Shown here one piece after another: positions 22,850 to 35,079 of a stretch of 64,000 nucleotides of DNA; the stretch's first letter is position 1; each line of letters opens with the position of its first letter. The notes under the pieces were generated by a model. It saw only the letters and a list, made by a program, of their open reading frames with translations, did no database searches and was not told the origin of the DNA. Origin of the DNA: Pseudocercospora fijiensis CIRAD86 (Eukaryota > Ascomycota > Dothideomycetes > Mycosphaerellales > Mycosphaerellaceae); assembly GCF_000340215.1 (NCBI RefSeq), contig NW_006921547.1, forward strand, positions 406,140-470,139, given 5' to 3'. The position numbers were made by a program, and so were the translations under genes.

Positions 22850-25228
22850 ACTCTAAGCCTATATACGCTTCCGCTTCTCGATCTAGTATTGCCTTCAACC
22901 TCTACCCTTTTTTTCTTCGTTATCGCTAATAAGGGTTTCGCTTAGACTAAATTTTGTATTCTCTTTATACTACTAGGTTTCTTCGATCTTAAGGTTTTCT
23001 AATTCCTCGATTAAGTCCTTTAGTATAATCTTTAGTATCCTACCTTAGCGACTCTAGTAGCGGAGATAGTCTCGGAATACTATAACGGATTTAAAGATAG
23101 TAGGCGCGTATATTCGATTAAAGCGGCCCTAGTAATAGGCGATACTAAAAGACCTCTTATAGCCTCTACCTATACTCGGTATAGTAAGGACGTCCTAAGC
23201 GACGAACGCTATTATTAGAAACTTAGGGTCTAACCGCTACTATATAGCGAGAATATCGTCTCTAAATTCGTTTAGAAGACTAGTAAGATCTAGAGATTAT
23301 TAGCCCTCTTTCCGAGCCTAGAGGTTTAGTACTTACCCGCGCGCTAATAGAGATCGAACTCTTCTTTATTTACTTTAGTAGTTACTTCCTCTTCTACCTC
23401 TACTTCCTACCTACGAAATAGGTATAATATCGGAGCGTTCTAAACCTTCTTTTTCTTTATAGGAGCTGCATTTAGACTAGTTTCTTTCCGACGCTCGTAG
23501 AATATCTTTTCTAGAATAGTCTAGTAATACTTAGGCTATTCCTCGTCCCTTTTCTATTCTAGCTTTTACTAGTATATATCCTTTTCTACCGGGTTAAGTA
23601 AGTACGTAACGCTATAGATATCCCCGAACGACTAAAAGGTAGTACTATAATATTTATATAACTTAGTATAGGAGGTGTCTATAGCTTTCGTTATAGCTAC
23701 TCTCTAGGGAACGCTTTTCTTAGCTAGCTTAGCTACGGTTTCGTCGAGCTTATTAAAGAGCTAGTTATAGTACGTAAAGACAAGGTAGATCGTCGGTCCT
23801 CGGATTCTTCTAATCGTAGTAGTAACCTTCGCGTAATGCTTACTAATATCGACGAGATACTCTACTTAGCGCTATTTAGCGGAGGTAAGCCCGAGCTACT
23901 TAATACCCTTAGAACTCTAATAGATCTCGAGAGCGGTACGTAAATTATATCCCCTCGTAACTATATAGAAAGTCGAATCGAACCGGGTCTTAACGTCTTA
24001 GGTAAAACAGAGTAGGCGCTAAGGAGGCCGCTTTTGCTATCGCTTATTCTATACGATATTCTAGGTATCGGTTTTAGGGCGCTCGATTAGGTTCTTTTAA
24101 ATAGCCTCGAATCGGTTATATCTCTATAAGCTCGAGTTTATATATATTACTAGACGACGAAGCTAGAGAAAAAGAGTTAGAACTATACTAGGTTACTAGC
24201 TATAGGTACCGGCTACAAACAAAAGTTATACCTTATATAAAACGAGAGCGAGGCTCTCTACCTTATCCTATCTTATTACTATAACGAGTTTCTCGACTTT
24301 CGACTTTGCTTTATCCTTATCTAGGATGTTCTATTAGTCGTCGTTTAATAGTATAATTTTAAGCGTCTTAAAGAGGGCTCGGATTGCGATTTAAACTATA
24401 TAAGCGAGATAGGGAAACTTCTATAAGGATATAACTAGTAACGACGTCGGCTCCGATTTAATAGAGCCTAGGCTATTACTAGGCTCCTCTTTATCGTTAT
24501 TATCGTACGTATTATCGTACGTATCCGGCATTATAGCGAGCTTAATATTCGGAAGATTAAGCTAGATAGTAGACCTTATAGTCTCCTCTACGTACTTAAC
24601 CCTATCGATACGATTAGTAATTTTAAAGACATATACGAGTGAATTGTATATATAACGCCTTATGTAGTGTTTGGTTGTTGCTAGCGTTGTCTATAGTAAT
24701 CGAGATTAGTTTCGTTATTACGCTAACCCTATCTATTACCGTATAGATAAGCTTCGCTATATCCTTACTAGTATAGGAACCTAGAATTTTAGGAAATCCG
24801 ATTATAAGTTCCTAGACTTTCTAATCCGGATTAATAAAGTGTAGTATAATCGAGAGGAAGGAGGCTCTTATAGTCCGGCTTAACTAGCTATCGATAGTAA
24901 TAGCTACTTAGCGAGTATTACGGAGGATCTCTCGAATATCGTCTAACGTAGCCTCTTTGTTCTTTTTAAATATAATACGCTAGGTTATCGCGCCGAGAAA
25001 TAGGAGAGGGTAGTTTATAAGATATAGGTATATCTTCTATATAGACTCCCTTTCGTAGAAGTCTTCCGGAAGACCGTTTATAGCTAGCATTTCGTTTGCT
25101 AGTTGCTTAAAGTCTTCGGGGGAGAAATCGGTAGCCTTTAATCCTAGAGCTTCCTTAAGCGTAGCCTATAATAATTAGCTAGATCTCTACGGTTAATTAA
25201 AGTAGCCGGTAGCTATAGCCGGCATTTT
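22850..25228 (-). pseudogene. hAT-family transposase, RIP-disrupted
   Basis: DNA transposase of the hAT superfamily on the minus strand. N-terminal to the catalytic region is DFSPEDFKQLANEMLAINGLP (near 25.1 kb). The catalytic core includes VAITIDS, then the Trp-position stop and a stretch ending LISITIDNASNNQTLHKAL (near 24.66-24.75 kb), typical of hAT. Next comes DVKTRFDSTF near 23.98 kb, the usual TRWNST region. The C-terminal dimerisation region reads DVLTIPSIGRGYKRSFSIA near 23.15 kb, corresponding to the known DxLxIPxxGxGVERxFS pattern. Stops are RIP-type. The first ATG available is at 25227, inside a CCGGCTA-containing repeat, so the true N-terminus (often a BED finger) may lie elsewhere. 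Introns are possible. Confidence 0.8.
25202..25227. repeat. CCGGCTA-type inverted repeat, left arm
   Basis: Plus strand reads GTAGCCGGTAGCTATAGCCG; its reverse complement ATGCCGGCTATAGCTACCGG closely matches the plus strand at 27143-27167. Further CCGGCTA words occur at about 22.77-22.83 kb and 24.19 kb. Such repeats are typical of hAT subterminal regions. Confidence 0.6.
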
Positions 25229-25239
25229 AGATAACGTAC

Positions 25240-25700
25240 CTCTTTCTAGAACGCTATATCTATATTAACCCTCCTCTCTCTTTAAGATTCCCGATACTAT
25301 TTAGAATAGAGATAATCCGTAGGCGATAAGTTCCTATCCCCTAGTTTCGGGTATTTTAAGATTAGACCGTAGAAGTTATAGACAATTACTAGTTAACCTT
25401 TTAATCGAGAAGTCGTATAAGGGTATAATGCCCCCTCTATAAAGAACTTCTAGAATATATCCGTTCGCTCCTTACTACCCTATCGTATCGAGTACTTCTA
25501 GAGTTTATACTCCTTTAAACGTAAGTATAAAGGGAACTATATCTTATAGACCTAGTAATTAAACTAATCGGTATACTCGGGTTTCTAAAGATACGCCTAG
25601 CTAGCCTTTTCGAAGATATCCGGGTTAATACTCGATATTCGTATATCTCTAAATAACCTTCTACTTAGACTCCGTAAAGGTAAGGACTAGGTAGTAGTAC
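25240..25700 (-). pseudogene. Unidentified minus-strand frame remnant
   Basis: About 130 codons on the minus strand read as protein between TAG/TAA interruptions: INPDIFEKASxAYLxKPEYT, FPLYLRLKEYKL, FFIEGALYPYTTSRLKG. The frame does not join the hAT frame below it without a shift. It may be an upstream exon of the hAT gene or a separate gene. Confidence 0.35.
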
Positions 25701-26045
25701 CCTATAATAAGTTCCTACTACTAGGATTCGGAGAGGATAAATCTAGCCCTAATCGTCGTCTAGGACTCGATAGGCTCGAAGGCGAGTATACGACCTCCTC
25801 TCGACGTTATCGCAATCTCGCTCGTATACTAGACTATTTCGACTATCGTCTCGTTATTACCCTTTCTAGTATAGCGCCTAGTATATATATAATATCGGTT
25901 AGTATGTTTTAAAGTTTCGTATAGTAAGGTAAGGACTTAGGAGTAGTAGATATATACTAGTAGCTATAGAGAAATACCCTTTCTTTTATAGTATCGTATC
26001 GTTAGGAATAGCTAGGTAGTAAATAGCTAGCTATCTTTTTTTTTG

Positions 26046-26145
26046 TTTCCTAGCTACCTAACTACCAGATTTCTTTTCCTAGCTACCCTAGATAGCCTAA
26101 CCACTAGAATTTCTTTCCTAGCTACCCTAAGTACCTAAATTTTGC
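26046..26145. repeat. Short tandem repeat, unit of 29-40 bp, three copies
   Basis: TTTCCTAGCTACC recurs at about 26046, 26076 and 26115. In the minus-strand frame that runs through it the units encode LGxLGKK-type repeats, so this may be the repetitive C-terminus of the adjacent protein. It retains some CA and TG. Confidence 0.6.
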
Positions 26146-27110
26146 CTTCTATACGGCGGCTCTCTCCTACTAATAGAACCGAGCTACTATACCTAACGAA
26201 TCTGAGCTTGTTTTTAGTTTTAATCTGTCCTCTTTTAGTGTAAGATACTCGATAAGCAAATGCTTAGGCCGAGTCTAACTACGAAACCTAAGACTTACTA
26301 ATAGCTCTATTAACTAATCCTAATCCTTAAACTCCTTCCGCTTCTTAGGAAAGACCTTAAAGAGCGCTCGAGCTTCGTCGGGTATCTACGGAGTAGTCGA
26401 GATAAAGCTATATCGCTAAAATAGGTAATCCTTCGGAGGCTTATAGAGAGATTTAGAGAATTCTAACGCTAACCTATCCTACTAGTAGCTTAGATTCCGG
26501 ATACAAGCCCTCTTTGCCTTAGTAAAGATTTTATATAGTAGTAGTACTCTATCCTTAAGAAACGCTTTCTATTTAACTATTAGTATCTTCTAGCTACGAA
26601 CGCCGGCTTTATATACCGAGTATAGAATACTTATCTATACCCCTTTCTCCTTTAGTAACTCCTCTACTATTCCTAGATACCTAGCCCCTATTATATTAAT
26701 CGTAATCTACTTTGCCTTTATAGACGTAAAGGCATCGCTCTAATACTAATAAAGAAATTTATACTCTATATTAAGGACATAAAGACGACTAGTCTCGATT
26801 CTAATCCTCGCTAGCTTTTAGTAGTAGCTTTAACGATAATTCTCTAGATTAATAGGGCTTATACCTTAGCCCTTTACTAGTACCTCGTCTCTTTAAGTAT
26901 ACTCGATCTACTCCTAGCGCTTATCCTCTATAGTATTAGGCCCTAGGACTATACCTATTACTAGATCGACGTATAGTATCTCCTTATTTTTTAGTCCTAT
27001 TATTCGTAGTATTAAGCTCTTTTACGGTATTCTAAACTCTAGTATTGTTGTTCTCGGCTATCTAAATATCTCCGTTACTATCGATCGTATCGATAGAGGT
27101 AGCGGTTATA
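26050..27110 (-). pseudogene. Unidentified long minus-strand frame, about 350 codons
   Basis: A single minus-strand frame reads as protein over about 1 kb with only TAG/TAA interruptions. Segments in order: ISPINLENYR (near 26.85 kb), SRLYVLNIEYKFLY, ITINIIGARYLGIVEELLKE (near 26.7 kb), KAFLKDRVLLLYKIFTKAKR, LALEFSKSLYKPPKDYLF (near 26.45 kb), PDEARALFKVFPKKRKEFKD, RPKHLLIEYLTLKEDRLKL, and the repetitive LGxLGKK end. It has no membrane segment or metal-binding motif that I can see. I do not recognise the family. It lies between two CCGGCTA inverted repeats, so it may be cargo or the main gene of a transposon. Confidence 0.5.
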
Positions 27111-27142
27111 GATTAAAATACTATTAGTTAACGTTTTAAAAG

Positions 27143-27167
27143 AAATGCCGGCTACGGCTACCGGCTA
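27143..27167. repeat. CCGGCTA-type inverted repeat, right arm
   Basis: Reads AAATGCCGGCTACGGCTACC then GGCTA, inverted relative to 25202-25227, about 1.9 kb away. Either these are ends of one transposon enclosing the 25.2-27.1 kb segment, or they are subterminal repeats of neighbouring hAT-like elements. Confidence 0.55.
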
Positions 27168-27611
27168 TATTAACGTACGCTACTAGAAAGTAAAGCTCGA
27201 AAACTAGACGTAATTCCTTCCTCCTCTAAGCCTTCTCTTAGGTTGTCTTTATATTCTAATCTTTACTTTTTCTCTAGGCGCTAGCTATCGATAGAATACC
27301 TTATTTTACGTATTTCTTCTCTTATCCTTCGATTTTTTAACTTTATTTAGCTTCTCTATTCTATCGCGGTCTTATACGGAATTCTTCTTCGTAGAGTACT
27401 CCTCTTTAGTCTTACGCTTTTTTCTTAGATACTTAGGCTAAATAAACTCGCGGTCTTTACTTCTATCTGCTATTTAGCGCGCGGCGCGCTTCTCTCTTAC
27501 TATTTTAATAAAGGGGAGGTAGGGACGGGGGCGTAGCGTATAGTAGTTATTATAGGTATAGATATAGAGTAAGAAGAAGTTAAAGGGTATAAGAATGTTG
27601 CGAAGCCCTAC

Positions 27612-27850
27612 TAAAAGCAGAGGTTTACTAAGAAGTAAGTAAGCAAGATATATATACCTACGCTTACGCGTCGGACGCGCTAGACGCCTATAGGGCGGGA
27701 TACTAAGGAAGGGGCTCTCCCTCTAAGGTACCCTTCTTCCTTTCTTTATAGTTCGTCTTATATAGAAAGTAGCTATATTAATTTAGTACTTCCTTTAGTT
27801 TAGTTTAAAGTTTAGTATATATTCTTACTACTTAGCCTCTAATCCTTATA
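27612..27850 (+). repeat. 5' LTR of gypsy element 2
   Basis: 239 bp from TAAAAGCAGAGG to CCTTATA. It matches 33803-34041 over its whole length, including GCGTCGGACGCGCTAGACGC and a CTAAGGTACCCTTCTTCC stretch. Confidence 0.9.
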
Positions 27851-27859
27851 TTACGAACT

Positions 27860-30800
27860 ACTATAAAAACGCCTCTATTACGATAGATACTCCCGACGAG
27901 TAGATTTAAAACATAAGACCTAACGAAGTACCCGATTTTTTAAGCTTAGTATAGAAGGAGATCCCCGCTACGCGCGAGCAACTAGATTACGCCTACTACC
28001 GACCCGGAACTGCTCGCTAATCTACTTAAGGCCTATAAAGACGCTACTCGTTTTCTCTCGGTCTCTCGTGCTAGCCTTAGTACTACTCTTAATAACGCAA
28101 ATATCTCTATTATAGGAAAGAAGACGAAGTAGGCCGCCTCTAGTCGTAGCTCGCCTCTACTCGCCTAGGCGCCGCGGTACCTACCTCGTATCTATTTACG
28201 CCTACTTCGAATAAGAGTAAGAAACTTAGCGATCCCGAGCGCTTTACCGGTAAGCGTAAAGTATACGAAGAATTTAAGATATAAGTTAAAATCCGCTTCC
28301 TAATTATACGAAGAATTTAAGATATAAGTTAAAATCCGTACCCTAATCCTTTCGGTAGGCCTATAAAACAATCTATTAAAATATACTACTAAGATCGTAG
28401 AGGAATTTTAAGAGGCTTTAGTAGTCCTTATAGTTTGCGCGTATCTAATTTTGCTCTATAGTATACTACGTAGTTCTTAACAAATCGGTCGATGTCTCGG
28501 TATAGATTAGGCTAGTAGTATAAAGCTTCAAAGACCGAATTTATATTCTCTCTACTCGGCGGCTCTACCCTAGATTCCTACTATAGCCTTTTAGAAAACG
28601 TAGAAACTACTACGACGACTAGTATCTAGAAGGCCCTTAACGCTAGCTTTAGCGACCTAGACTATAAGCATTTTACGCGCCTAAACTTAGACAAACTTAA
28701 GCAAGTAAATAAGACCTACTAAGAATACTATACCGCCTTCTAATACGAGATTAGGTACGCTAAGTACCCCCCGGACGTCGCTAAGTAGATCTTAGTACGC
28801 GGTCTTAGCGAAGAAATAATATTATAAGTCCGCGATAAAAATACGGAGACTCTAGACATTACCGAACTATACGCCTTACTTATATATATTAATAATACGA
28901 CTCAAAACTTCGCGAAAATTATCGCTAACTATAGAGGCGCCTATACGAATACCGGCTGCTTTGTATCGCTATACGCTATACTACCGTCGAAGTTATAGAT
29001 ACCTTAGACGCCGGCTTAAGTACTAGCTCCTACTATAGCCCTAATACCGCTAGGCGCCTAGCCTACCGCCGAACCGATAGATTTAAGCGCTACCTCGCTC
29101 GGCGCCCGCCTATACGCGCCCCTAGTAAATAGTAAGCTTTCGGAAGAAAAGAAGTAGCGTCGCCGTATAGTAGGAGAATATATCTACTATAGAGTAAAAG
29201 GATATATTACTCGCCTCTATCTATCTCTCGTCGGCCGGCTAAATACGCTAACGATATAGCGAGTCGCTGCCGCGAATATTAGGACTCTAGATACGCCTTT
29301 ACTAGCTAGCGCTACTCTAAGCGGCTAGGGAAAAGCTTAAACCCTATATATAGTCGCTTATAAGGTTTATTCGTTCTAAAATTAAGAGTATCTACTACTA
29401 CCTTCCCTTTCTCTAGCTTAGCTATAGAGAAAGGGTTAGTTTACTAGCCTTTTATAGTAGAAACGTTAATAGAAAATTAATAGAAATTATTAAAAACTAT
29501 AGCTCTTATTAATAACGGCGTAACCGGCTACTCGTTTATAGATTACGACTATACGAGACAGCTTAGCTTAACGTTCTAAGACCTTACGTATACGCGGGAG
29601 TTAGAGATATTTAACGGTACGACCGCGGCCGCTAGTAAGGGAACCTAGATCTACTACTTATCTATTACTATCGGCCTGTATACCGAATATATTATGTTTT
29701 TTCTTACGAAACTCCTAAAGACTTACCCCGTTATTCTTAGTCTTCCTTACCTTAAAAAGTACAATCCGGTTATTAACTAGGCCTCCGAATCTCTATTCTT
29801 TACGAGTAAGTATTACGTAGTATACTACTTTAGCGAGTTTCGTTCTACCCCCGATACTCCCCAAAATCGTACCGTATTCGCTATTAGCGCGGCTACCTTC
29901 TCGCGTCTCGCCCGCGAGAAACGTACTTAGATCTTCGCTATAATAATATAGGATATCGAGAAACCTATTCGAAAGTTCGATAAAGAACCGACGGATCCGA
30001 GAACGAAACTATTAGTACCGACTCTACTAGTTTTTAAAGAAGAACGCTAATATTCTACCGCCGTACCGGCCGGGTATCGACTATAAAATCGAATTAATCG
30101 ACGGTAAACCGTCGCTATACGGCCCTCTCTACTCTATATCTCTAGATAAGCTCCTCGTACTAAAGAAATACCTAGAAGATAACTTATAAAAGGGCTTTAT
30201 CCGCCCTAGTTCCTCCGAAGCTACTGTACTAGTTATATTTGCCTAGAAACCTAGCGGAGGTCTTAGCTTCTACGTAGACTACCGGGGCCTTAACGCCTTA
30301 ACGAAAAAGAACCGCTATCTAAGTCCTCTTATAAACGAAACGCTCGAACGCCTTTCGAAAGCCCTCTAGTTTACTAAGCTCGACGTAATTACTACCTTTA
30401 ACGCGATCCGTATTACCGAGGGAGACGAATAGCTAATAGCGTTCCGAACCTATTATAGCTTTTCGAATACCTAGTCTTACCGTTCGGACTCTATAACGGA
30501 CCTAGTACGTTCTAATTATATATTAATAATACGCTTAAAGAGTTCTTAGACGCCTTTGTTTTAGTATATATAGACGATATTCTACTCTATAGTAAAACGA
30601 AAGTAGAATGTTACGAATATATCGAAAAGGTACTTTAGAAACTCGAAGAAGCTAGTCTATATATCGATATCGATAAGTGCGAATTCTATAAGTAAGAGGT
30701 AAACTTCCTCGGCCTTATTATCTCTTTAGAAGGTATTTAAATAGATCCCGGCAAAATCGAAGCTATTGTAAACTAAGGAGTACTATAATACGTAAAAGAA

Positions 30801-33260
30801 GTCTTAGGCTTTCTCGGTTTTACTAACTTCTACCGGAGATTTATATAGAATTTTACCGGAATCGCCCGACCTCTTATAGTACTTACGGAGAAAGACGTTA
30901 AATTCAAATAGTATCTAGCCTATAAAGAAGCCTTCGACTAGCTACGATAAAGTTTTACGACCGTACCGATCCTATAGTACTTCGACTTCGATAAAGAAAC
31001 GCGTCTAGAAACCGATACTTCCGATAGTACGACTAGCGCTATTCTCCTTTAGCGAGCGACCCTAGAAGATACGTAGCTACCTATAGCCTATCTCTCTAGG
31101 AAAATATCCTCCGCGGAATATAATTACGATATCTACGATAAAGAACTCCTCGTAATCGTTAAGGCCTTTAAAGAATAGCGCCCGAAGCTCGAAGGCTCCG
31201 AATCGCTAATCTAGGTTAGCTCGGATTATAAGAATCTCGTCTACTTTCTTAAAGGCAAAATCCTCAGCTATAGGCAAGTACGCTAGAGTAAGTTTCTTTC
31301 CTAGTTTAACTTCGTAATTTAGTATACGCCTAGTAAAGCAAATTTATAGGCTAACCTACTTACGAGGCGTAACGGAGACTCGCCTTTAGATTAAGGCCTA
31401 TAGCGTAAAGAATAGTCTATCCTTAAAGAGTATAACCTAAGCTAGGAACTATACGAGCTCTTCGGAGACGACTTTGCCTGCCCGGAGCCTCTTATAGTAT
31501 CCTTCGTACTAATAGCCGCTCTCGCCTTTCTCGGAGATAATAATAGCCTAGACGACGAAGATACGAGCTTAGAAAGCTTAGATAGCGACTAGGAAAGCGA
31601 GGAAGAAGCGTAGAGCCTCCTTAAACCTGCCTAACTCGAGTAGCAGCTTACGACGGCGTACGCCGAAGACGCTTTTACTAAGGGCCTAATTTATACTTAA
31701 TAGAACGAAGAATAGTTTTACGAAAATGTTTCTCTCTTAGAGTACGAGCTCCGTAGAACTCTACTTCGAGCGCCCTATATAACGTTTAGGAATACCCTCT
31801 ACGTCCTAGATTTCGAAGATCTACGCGATTAGATTATACGTTTAGCTTACGACCCTCTTAGAATTATATATCCCGGCCGAGCTAAGATACTATCTTAGCT
31901 CTAGAAGTAGTACTACTAGCCTTATCTATACCGAGATATTAACTAAATCGTTAAGAACTACGTAGTATACTATAGAGTAAAAGCAGATACGCGTAAACCG
32001 TAGGGACTACTAAAGCCTTTTAAAATTCCTCTACGACCTTAGTAGTACATTTTAATACATTTTATTATAGGCCTACTAGAAGGATCCGACTTTAATTGCC
32101 TCTAGTTCTAAATTATACTAGTCGTAGTCTACCGCCTTACTAAACGCAAGAAGGTATTAAATGCCTATAGTCTAATAGCGAAGAATACGGCTTTAGTCTT
32201 CTACCGAGATATATAGAAAGATACGGGCCTCCCTAAATTAATTGTGTCTAATCGCGGCCTAAATTTCGTTGTCCGTTTCTAGAAGTGCCTCTACGAGCGA
32301 CTAAAAATCTAAGCCTGCCTTTTAACGGCTTACTACCTATAGACCGACGGGTAAACGGAACGGGCTAACGCTTAGATAGAACAAATTATTAGCTACTTAT
32401 ATAATTACTATTAAAATAACTAGCTAAGATTAACGCGTTCTATTAAGTTTGCTATTAATAAATAGGAATTAGCTACGACTTAGACTACGCCCTTCTACGC
32501 TTCGACTAGTTTTTACCCTCGAACTAGTATAGAACTAGTAGAAATCGAACTAGAGCCTCTAGTAAACAATTCGGAAAGAGACCTAGATACCTTCGCTCTT
32601 TAGATAGCCTAGACCTACTAAGAGCTCTAGGACGAGATAAGATATACCTAGGAAGTATACGAGTACTACGCTAATTAGCGTAGACGCGCCGCGCTAGATT
32701 ACTAAGCCGGAGATTACGTTTACCTCGACTTACGGTATATTAGAACTAACCGACTTTCGAAAAAGCTTAACTAGAAAGATCTAGGACCCTTCCGAATTAT
32801 AAAGAAAATCGGTACGTACCTATACGAACTAGATCTCCCCGAGAATCTTAATATTTACCCGGTTAAATACGTAGTTAACCTAAGAACCGCCGGAGAAATT
32901 ACGGACTCCGAAGATATTCCGCCGATTCTAGAAGCTACTAAGGCTACTAATTAGACCGAAGACGAGCTAGAGTCTACCTTAGGTACGGTACGTACAATTA
33001 TTAGATAGAGCTTCGGCAATATAAACTTCGGTAATCTTAACCCTCCCGGACTATAAGGAGAGGTATAGTAGAAGGGGTACTTATACGAAGATACGACCTA
33101 GGAACCTCTACGCTATATTATCTTCGCCTACGAAGTAATCGAAGAATTCCTACGAGATTATACCGACTATATAACTATAGAAGGAGCTATCCCGGAATAC
33201 TTCCTCTAAGAAGTATATAAATAGAACTTAGAATAAGGTCCCCGACCCGAACTAGGATAA
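27860..33260 (+). pseudogene. gypsy element 2 Gag-Pol polyprotein
   Basis: Gag carries a CCHC knuckle near 29.18-29.23 kb (visible YIYYRVKGYITRLY, in which Tyr replaces Cys and His at RIP sites). The protease motif near 29.5 kb reads [36 protein letters not shown] near 30.27 kb, then FTKLDVITTFNAIRI, and YIDDILLYSK intact at about 30567-30590. RNase H: ETDTSDSTTSAILL near 31.0 kb and [20 protein letters not shown]. Integrase: an H2C2 region and YPGRAKILS near 31.87 kb, KDTGLPKLIVSNRGLNF near 32.22 kb, a core ending near 32.4 kb, then GPFRIIKKIGTYLYELDLPE near 32.8 kb. The C-terminal part (to about 33.25 kb) is acidic; I could not confirm a chromodomain. All stops are RIP-type. Confidence 0.88.
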
Positions 33261-33322
33261 GAATACTAGTATCTATTATATACGGACCTCCTTTAGCGTT
33301 ATAGAAACTCGGTATAAAACGA

Positions 33323-33333
33323 GGGGGGGGGGG
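33323..33333. repeat. Poly-G run of 11 within element 2
   Basis: A homopolymer of G between the end of Pol and the 3' LTR. G in GG context is not a RIP target, so such tracts survive. Confidence 0.6.
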
Positions 33334-33802
33334 CTACTATTATAGTAGCTGCCTAGAAAGTACTAATAAGTCCTATAAGCTAGCCGCTATACTATAAAGT
33401 AATATCGGATTTAAGTTACCTTAGTAGTAGGGGCCCCTAGCGAAGTAGGTCGCCTAGTTAGCCGCCTATTTAGCTATATAATATAATATCTTAGAGACTC
33501 CCGTAGAAGCCGTATATAGTAGAATAATACGTTATATATTAATATATAAATAAAGGGACTATACTAAACTACGCGTATACGTATACGGACGATAGTAAGC
33601 GAGATATATAGAGTCGTAGGACAGATCCGAGTAGTAGGAAGGAACCGGGAGATAGGGAAGAGCTAGGAGAAACATATTTGCTTAAGAGCGGTTAAATAAG
33701 TTTGTATACGCGCGCCGCGTAAGTAAGCTAGGAAACAAAGTCGCTACGAGATAGCGGATAAGCGGGATACGCGCGCGCGTACTTAGCGCGTAGGGAAGGA
33801 CC

Positions 33803-34041
33803 TAAAAGTAGAGGTTTGCTAAGAAGTAAGTAAGCAAGATATATATATCTCTACTTACGCGTCGGACGCGCTAGACGCCCGTAGGGCGGGATACTAAGGA
33901 ACGGCCTCTCTCTCTAAGGTACCCTTCTTCCTTTCTTCGTACTTCGTCTTATATAGATAGTAGCTATATTAATTTAGTGCTCCCTTTAGTTTAGTTCAAA
34001 TTTTAGTATATATTCTTACTACTTAGCCTATAACCCTTATA
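33803..34041 (+). repeat. 3' LTR of gypsy element 2
   Basis: 239 bp, same length as the 5' copy. Many differences are CA/TA or TG/TA exchanges (for example GTAGAGG versus GCAGAGG), consistent with independent RIP of the two copies; a minority are other substitutions. Confidence 0.9.
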
Positions 34042-34047
34042 GCCTAC

Positions 34048-34930
34048 GTAACGTTATATAGGTAAGCTTTTATAACTATAGTAACTACGCCCTAGTAACG
34101 GCAACTACGACCTAGTAACGTAAATAGCTATTATTAAGGCAACCGCGAGCGTAGTAAATATAGCCGGTAATAGTAGCTGGCAGTCGACTAACTATTTATA
34201 GCAATCCTAGGCTAGCAGACTCCTACCTTATTAAATCTAGCTAAGCTACTTTACTCTAATTAGATACGTATATAAGACTGTTAATGTTCCTACCGTCTAT
34301 AATAGTCTATTCCGGATTTACCTACTATCCGAAGACGTTAAGATATATAAGATTAATAGGAATAACCAATATCTTCTTATAGCTCTAGGAAACACTCTAT
34401 TAGAGAATAATACTGAAACGCGCCTAGAGTATTATTAAAACTAATCTAGTCTCTAGTACTAACTAGGAATCTATATAGCTTAAAAAAACAAAACCGGAAG
34501 TAGGAAGCTAGTTCGCCGCTAAGAAACTAAACTATATACGTTTAGTAGTTCGTAAATCGAACTACTATAGGGTTAACGCTAAAGCGCCTCTATCTCCTAC
34601 GAAGCTATTAGACAAAGGCGTAATAGTTAATATACGATAGCGTCTTTAAGGCCTATATTATACTACGCGTCCCGTAAATCTAAACCGATACTAATTAGAA
34701 TATAACTATTAGACTAAATAGAGAAGTCTAAACCGGCAAGCTCGAAATCGTATCTACTATACACTACTAGCGGCTATACGGAGTCTAATTCCTATCTTAT
34801 AGGGTACTTATACGCAAAGAAGCCCTATTAGAGCCCTATTAGAAAGCAAGATAAGGAAGGTAAGGAGTATATTAGAAACCTAGTCTAGCTAACTAGGCTA
34901 GAAGTTTCTAGTATTGCTCTACCTATTATC
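34048..34930. other. RIPped sequence between gypsy element 2 and the LINE
   Basis: It holds a 21-bp direct repeat, two copies of roughly TAACTACGCCCTAGTAACGGC near 34.08-34.12 kb. Weak plus-strand frame stretches occur near 34.25-34.75 kb, with no recognised domain. Confidence 0.4.
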
Positions 34931-34944
34931 TTAAACGATATATA
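34931..34944. repeat. Target-site duplication of the LINE, left copy
   Basis: TTAAACGATATATA, identical to 39820-39833. Confidence 0.9.
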
Positions 34945-35079
34945 GATAGATAGATAGATATTTCATTTGCCTATTGTAGTGCCTTTCGGCCTATGTAGGT
35001 CTGTTTCTATATATTGTTTTAGGTAGGAAACTAACTTAGTTGGTAAAAACCTCCCTCCTGTCCTATTTATAAGTGCTAA

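Larger units (their letters stand above)
27612..34041 (+). mobile_element. Complete Ty3/gypsy LTR retrotransposon 2, RIPped
   Basis: A 6.43-kb element with 239-bp LTRs (27612-27850 and 33803-34041), a purine tract GGGAAGGA just before the 3' LTR, and domain order Gag-PR-RT-RNase H-IN on the plus strand. CCTAC occurs immediately before the 5' LTR (27607-27611) and at 34043-34047, one base after the 3' LTR, so the target duplication is probably 5 bp and the LTR end is uncertain by one base. It lacks the extra frame seen in element 1. RIP is heavy in both coding and LTR sequence. Confidence 0.92.
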
